A stretch of 64,000 nucleotides of DNA, from positions 620,001 to 684,000 of the forward strand of contig NC_017941.2 in assembly GCF_000306765.2 (NCBI RefSeq), in the 5' to 3' direction. Numbering within the stretch: position 1 is the first letter of the stretch; each line of letters opens with the position of its first letter. Shown here in pieces: positions 61,043-64,000 of the stretch. The stretch comes from Haloferax mediterranei ATCC 33500 (GTDB lineage: Archaea; Halobacteriota; Halobacteria; Halobacteriales; Haloferacaceae). Under the pieces are notes generated by a model that saw only the letters and a program-made list of their open reading frames with translations, had not been told where the DNA came from and did no database searches. A program made the position numbers and the translations under genes.

Positions 61043-61084
61043 ATGGTCGCACAGACGATGGATCGCGTTCCGCGACGGTACTGA
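61043..61084 (+). CDS. Possible 13-codon leader peptide
   Basis: ATG at 61043 to TGA at 61082-61084, peptide MVAQTMDRVPRRY. No Shine-Dalgarno. It ends 18 bases before the ATG of the next gene. It may be a regulatory uORF or chance; see findings. Confidence 0.35.
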   Translation: MVAQTMDRVPRRY

Positions 61085-61102
61085 AATTTTTGTGGTGATA
61101 GC

Positions 61103-61885
61103 ATGCTGACCGCCGAGCGTGCGGTCTCGAACGCCGGCTTAGACGCCGTGGCACTCAAACCCGCCGAGTGCGACGTGCGCCGGGCGCTGGAGGTCCCCTT
61201 GGACATTGTCGCTATCGACTACGAGGGTCGGGAGCGACTGCCCGATGAGAGCGTCCTTGCTGCGCTCGCGGCGGAGAAAGAAATCAGACTGACCACGCCA
61301 GTCAGAGCCGACGGGTTCGACCCGCTCGGCGACGACTCGCTGTACGACCGGCTCCCGGCCGGAATTCGGCAGGTGTTGGTAGCGGGGCACGCCGCCTATC
61401 TGACCGACGACGAGAAACGCCGTGCGGTTGCTCCTCGGCTCCGCGCCGCGCGAGAGCGCGCCCCCGATGCGTGGGTCGGCACTGAGGGAATCGAGCGAAT
61501 CGCCCTCGCAGCGGGCGGCACGCAGTACGAACTGCTCTCGCGGTCGACCCGCAGAGACGTTCGCGCACTCAGGTCGGCTGGGTACGATGGCGAAGTCGCC
61601 CTCTACGCGCCAACCGTCCTGACCGACGACGAAGACGAGATTCTCGACGCTGTCGGCGCGTACGTCTCCCGGCGGCGACCCGTCGCTCGCGCGCTCCCTG
61701 ACGACGCACCCACCGATTCGTCCGCCGAGGGTCGCGCCCGCGAGGTGCTCTTGAAGGCCGCCCGCGACTACGCCCTCATCGGGTCGGTCGCGGACGTTCG
61801 CCGCCGCGTGGACGACCTCCGCGAGGTCGGTATCGACCTCGTAGTCGGCTACCCCGCCCGCGGCGTGGACGAGTTCGTCGAGTAA
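61103..61885 (+). CDS. DUF7388-family protein
   Basis: 260 residues. N-terminus MLTAERAVSNAGLDAVALKP, LRTTPVRADGFDPLGDDSLYDRLP-like middle and a C-terminal helix AARDYALIGSVADVRRRVDDLREVGIDLVVGYPARG. The latter resembles luciferase-like/F420-dependent enzymes at the end of a barrel, so a flavin- or F420-linked TIM barrel is possible. Shine-Dalgarno GGTGAT ends 7 bases upstream of the ATG. Function unknown. Confidence 0.65.
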   Translation: MLTAERAVSNAGLDAVALKPAECDVRRALEVPLDIVAIDYEGRERLPDESVLAALAAEKEIRLTTPVRADGFDPLGDDSLYDRLPAGIRQVLVAGHAAYLTDDEKRRAVAPRLRAARERAPDAWVGTEGIERIALAAGGTQYELLSRSTRRDVRALRSAGYDGEVALYAPTVLTDDEDEILDAVGAYVSRRRPVARALPDDAPTDSSAEGRAREVLLKAARDYALIGSVADVRRRVDDLREVGIDLVVGYPARGVDEFVE

Positions 61886-62305
61886 CTGCGACGCTCTCTC
61901 ACCCGCTTCGCTTTTTCTGTTCGCACCGTGCTCGCTCCCGAGAGCGGCGACGACAGCCGGATTCGAGGACTGAAGGGACGAGATTCGAGGACCGGAGGTG
62001 TTTTGTAGCGACGACAGAGACGATAAGAGGACAGCACGGTTGGACGGCTCCTTTCGACCCCGTGGTTTCCACGTGGGTTACTGCTGGTCAACCTACCCTG
62101 TCTCTCTAATACTCGTGAGCGGCTGCAATCGCGCTTCTCGATAGCACAACCACACAACTGGAGAGGCAGTACGACCACACAACCGAAGAGCGTCTGGTAC
62201 GTACACCGCCGCATTGACTGCAACACAGGGCGGCCTCTGAACAGAAACGGTCGACAATGCTCTGATTTGCTCGCCTTTCAAGTCCTTCGCCGACTAGCAG
62301 CGGGT
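61886..62305. other. Gene-free 420-base interval
   Basis: No coding region that I can support. A T run (GCTTTTTCTG at about 61908-61917) just after the DUF7388 stop could end transcription. Small direct repeats are visible: GATTCGAGGAC twice within 61961-62001, and CACACAAC twice near 62150-62182. The last 35 bases hold a possible TATA-like CTTTCAAG at 62275-62282, about 28 bases before the ATG at 62306. Confidence 0.45.
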
Positions 62306-63514
62306 ATGGGCAGTCCCGAGCGAGTTGCCGTCGTCGGTGCGGGCGCGGTCGGTCTGACGACCGCGTACGACCTTGCCAGCCGTGGCGCGCAGGTTACGCT
62401 GTTCGAGCGTGACGAGCCGGGTTCCGGGATGACGGACCGCGCTGCGGGCATCTGCTACGACGCCTACGCCGAGGACATCGACGTGTCGGTCGCCGACCGC
62501 GCGATGGACCGATTCAGGTCGCTCTCGGGCGACGGCGAGTTCGTCTTTCACGAGACGCCCTACGTGTTTCTCGCCCGCGAGGGCGACGAGTCGGCGGCAA
62601 CCGCGCTCACGGAGTCGGTCGAACGAATGCGGGTCCACGACCGGGACGTTTCACTGGTCGACACCGCCGAGTTGGGCGAGCGATTTCCCATCCGCACTGA
62701 CGACATTGCACTCGCGGGCGTCGCCGAGAACGCCGGGTGGGCCGACCCGGTGGCCTACGTGGACCTGTTCGTAGAAAAATGCGAGCGCGCCGGCGTCGAG
62801 TTCCGCGTCGGCGACGAAGTAGCGGTCCGCGCCGAGCCGCCGACTGTTGTCGTCACCGACGAGCTATCCGCCCGGTTCGACGCCGTCGTGGTCGCGGCGG
62901 GTATCGATTCGCGCTGTCTCCTTGCCGACGCTGGCTACCTAATCGCGCTCAAACCATACCGGGCACAGGCGCTCGTCGGCGAGTGCGACTACCGCGGTCC
63001 TATCGTCTACGACGCGACCGACGGGTCGTATCTCCGACCGCATCCCGCTGGCGTCCTCGCTGGTGACGGCGTCGAGGCGGTCGAAGCGGACTCGGACGAC
63101 TGGGACCCGGCGGCGGACGACTGGTTCATCGAGGACGCACTCGATACCGCTCGCCACCGGACCAAACTCGACCCGGAACTCGGGCGAGCGTGGGCCGGTC
63201 TCTGTGGCTCGACGCCGGACAACAACCCGCTCGTCGGCGAGGTTGTGGATGGTGTCTACGTCGCCACCGGCTGGCACGGCCACGGGTTCATGTGGGCACC
63301 AGCGATGGGCGAATCCCTCGCGGAAGCGGTGCTCGGAGACGGACGTGGGTCGATTCCGAAAGCGTTCGACCCGAGTCGATTCGACGGCGACGAGTCGTTT
63401 ACGGTGGTCGAGGGGATGACACTCGACGGCGAGGGCGACGATGGCGACAGTGATGTCGGCGATGGCGACAACGACGACAACGACGACAACGACGGCAGCG
63501 ACGACGGATGCTAA
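62306..63514 (+). CDS. FAD-dependent oxidoreductase (DAO family)
   Basis: 402 residues from the ATG at 62306 (MGSPERVAVVGAGAVGLTTA; the upstream in-frame ATG at 62267 adds unrelated residues). FAD-binding GAGAVG at residues 10-15, LASRGAQVTLFERDEPGSGMT, and C-terminal GLCGSTPDNNPLVGEV, VATGWHGHGFMWAPAMGE typical of D-amino-acid oxidase, sarcosine oxidase and GlpO-like enzymes. The last 35 residues are low-complexity Asp/Gly (DDNDDNDDNDG) tail. Substrate unknown, possibly an amino acid or proline-like compound. Confidence 0.88.
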   Translation: MGSPERVAVVGAGAVGLTTAYDLASRGAQVTLFERDEPGSGMTDRAAGICYDAYAEDIDVSVADRAMDRFRSLSGDGEFVFHETPYVFLAREGDESAATALTESVERMRVHDRDVSLVDTAELGERFPIRTDDIALAGVAENAGWADPVAYVDLFVEKCERAGVEFRVGDEVAVRAEPPTVVVTDELSARFDAVVVAAGIDSRCLLADAGYLIALKPYRAQALVGECDYRGPIVYDATDGSYLRPHPAGVLAGDGVEAVEADSDDWDPAADDWFIEDALDTARHRTKLDPELGRAWAGLCGSTPDNNPLVGEVVDGVYVATGWHGHGFMWAPAMGESLAEAVLGDGRGSIPKAFDPSRFDGDESFTVVEGMTLDGEGDDGDSDVGDGDNDDNDDNDGSDDGC

Positions 63515-63526
63515 AATAAGCGAACT

Positions 63527-64000
63527 TCAGGCGTCTCGGCCGTCTACGTCGCCGAAACCGTCTTCCGACGCTTCGTCGGGCGTCGTCTCTTCTTCGTCTC
63601 TCGTCTCTTCTTCGTCTGCTTGTTCCGTGACGGCGATGTCGCTCGCCCGCCCGTCCTTTGGAATCCGAATTTCGAGCGTACCGTTTTTGTTGACCGTCGC
63701 GGTTCCCTCTGCGGCTTCGACCGCCGCATCGGAGGGGAGTGCAGCGCTACCGGAGAGAGTGAGACCGCGACCGGGGAAGCGCATCTCGAAGCCCTCGTGG
63801 AAGTCGCGGAAGCGGTCGATGCGGATTTCGACTTCGCCGTCGAGGAAGCGGACTTGTACGTCTTCGGCGCGGGCACCGGGTGCATCGAAGACGACGAGGT
63901 AGGCGTCCTCGGATTCGAGGAGGTCGTACGCGAGCGGCTTGTACTCTTGCATCTGGCTGACGCCGCGGCCGACCCGTTCGAGGACGGCGTTGGCGGCTGA
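63527..64000 (-). CDS. Hsp20/alpha-crystallin-type chaperone, N-terminus beyond the window
   Basis: Reads without a stop from 63527 to the right edge at 64000. The alpha-crystallin domain is clear: AYDLLESEDAYLVVFDAPGARAEDVQV, then LDGEVEIRIDRFRDFHEGFEMRFPGRGLTLSG and ATVNKNGTLEIRIPKDG. The first ATG inside the window (63952) is probably internal because a helical N-terminus (SAANAVLERVGRGVSQ) extends past it. The C-terminus is a long acidic tail (EETRDEEETTPDEASEDGFG). A small heat-shock chaperone that holds unfolding proteins. Confidence 0.88.
   Translation of the reverse strand, partial: SAANAVLERVGRGVSQMQEYKPLAYDLLESEDAYLVVFDAPGARAEDVQVRFLDGEVEIRIDRFRDFHEGFEMRFPGRGLTLSGSAALPSDAAVEAAEGTATVNKNGTLEIRIPKDGRASDIAVTEQADEEETRDEEETTPDEASEDGFGDVDGRDA

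Noticed and set aside
1..64000. Search for rRNA genes, replication origin (Orc1/Cdc6 with ORB repeats) and insertion sequences
   Set aside because: No rRNA, no orc gene with origin repeats and no transposase were seen in the window.

Overview
The window is high-GC and very acidic in its coding, with the gene families of a haloarchaeon (class Halobacteria). The closest match I can name from memory is Haloferax: FtsZ1 followed by SecE and Spt5, a CetZ tubulin-like protein, an AN1-rhomboid fusion, NreA, an archaeal L44e/S27e/aIF2-alpha/Nop10 operon, and an initiator tRNA-Met that looks like the Haloferax one. Gene order matches what I remember of the HVO_07xx part of the H. volcanii chromosome; I could not check this by search. 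It reads as ordinary core chromosome with a few accessory patches. Many genes look leaderless, with a TATA-like box 27-28 bases before the start codon.

Layout. 1-5 kb: edge of an AEC transporter, a phosphoribosyltransferase, a small zinc-finger protein, a PhzF-family isomerase, then a leftward translation operon (L44e, S27e, aIF2-alpha, Nop10, PAC2 protein). 5-10 kb: a DUF2298 membrane protein facing a GT2 glycosyltransferase/GtrA pair, the initiator tRNA-Met with a duplicated 3' end, a membrane protein and a Rieske protein. 10-15 kb: a leftward pabB-pabA-pabC set (p-aminobenzoate branch), an acidic helix-hairpin-helix protein and AroE. 15-21 kb: two Na/Ca exchanger-like proteins, DtdA, FtsZ1, SecE, Spt5. 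21-30 kb: zinc finger, PHP protein, YdjM-like protein, CinA C-terminal domain, Get3/ArsA ATPase, SDR, endonuclease V, rhomboid, pyrophosphatase, PadR regulator. 30-42 kb: RNase HI and its partner, a TFB lacking the zinc-ribbon cysteines, NreA with a PCNA-binding tail, several small or membrane proteins, PolX and partner genes, a phosphodiesterase-like protein, CetZ.

42.4-52.1 kb is the most interesting part. Eight co-directional genes encode a type IV pilus/Tad-like machine: a coiled-coil protein, an exported protein, a secretion ATPase, a TadC/PilC-like membrane platform, and four exported proteins with pilin-like hydrophobic N-termini, the last of 1014 residues. Most neighbours overlap by a stop-start ATGA or GTGA. 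Three transcription-unit starts inside it (42460, 43544, 47341) carry the same 14-base element, GACGGGRCCACCCC, at exactly -19 to -6 from the start codon and downstream of a TATA-like box, which suggests a shared cis-regulatory signal.

52-64 kb: DUF5791-like protein, epimerase, DHH phosphoesterase, aldo/keto reductase, a 56-residue zinc-finger protein, an MFS transporter, a GpgS-like glycosyltransferase joined to its downstream gene by a tandemly duplicated stop-start junction, a Nudix hydrolase, DoxX, a DUF7388-like protein with a leader ORF, an FAD oxidoreductase and the truncated gene of an Hsp20-type chaperone. Names of haloarchaeal DUF families are from memory and should be taken as provisional.
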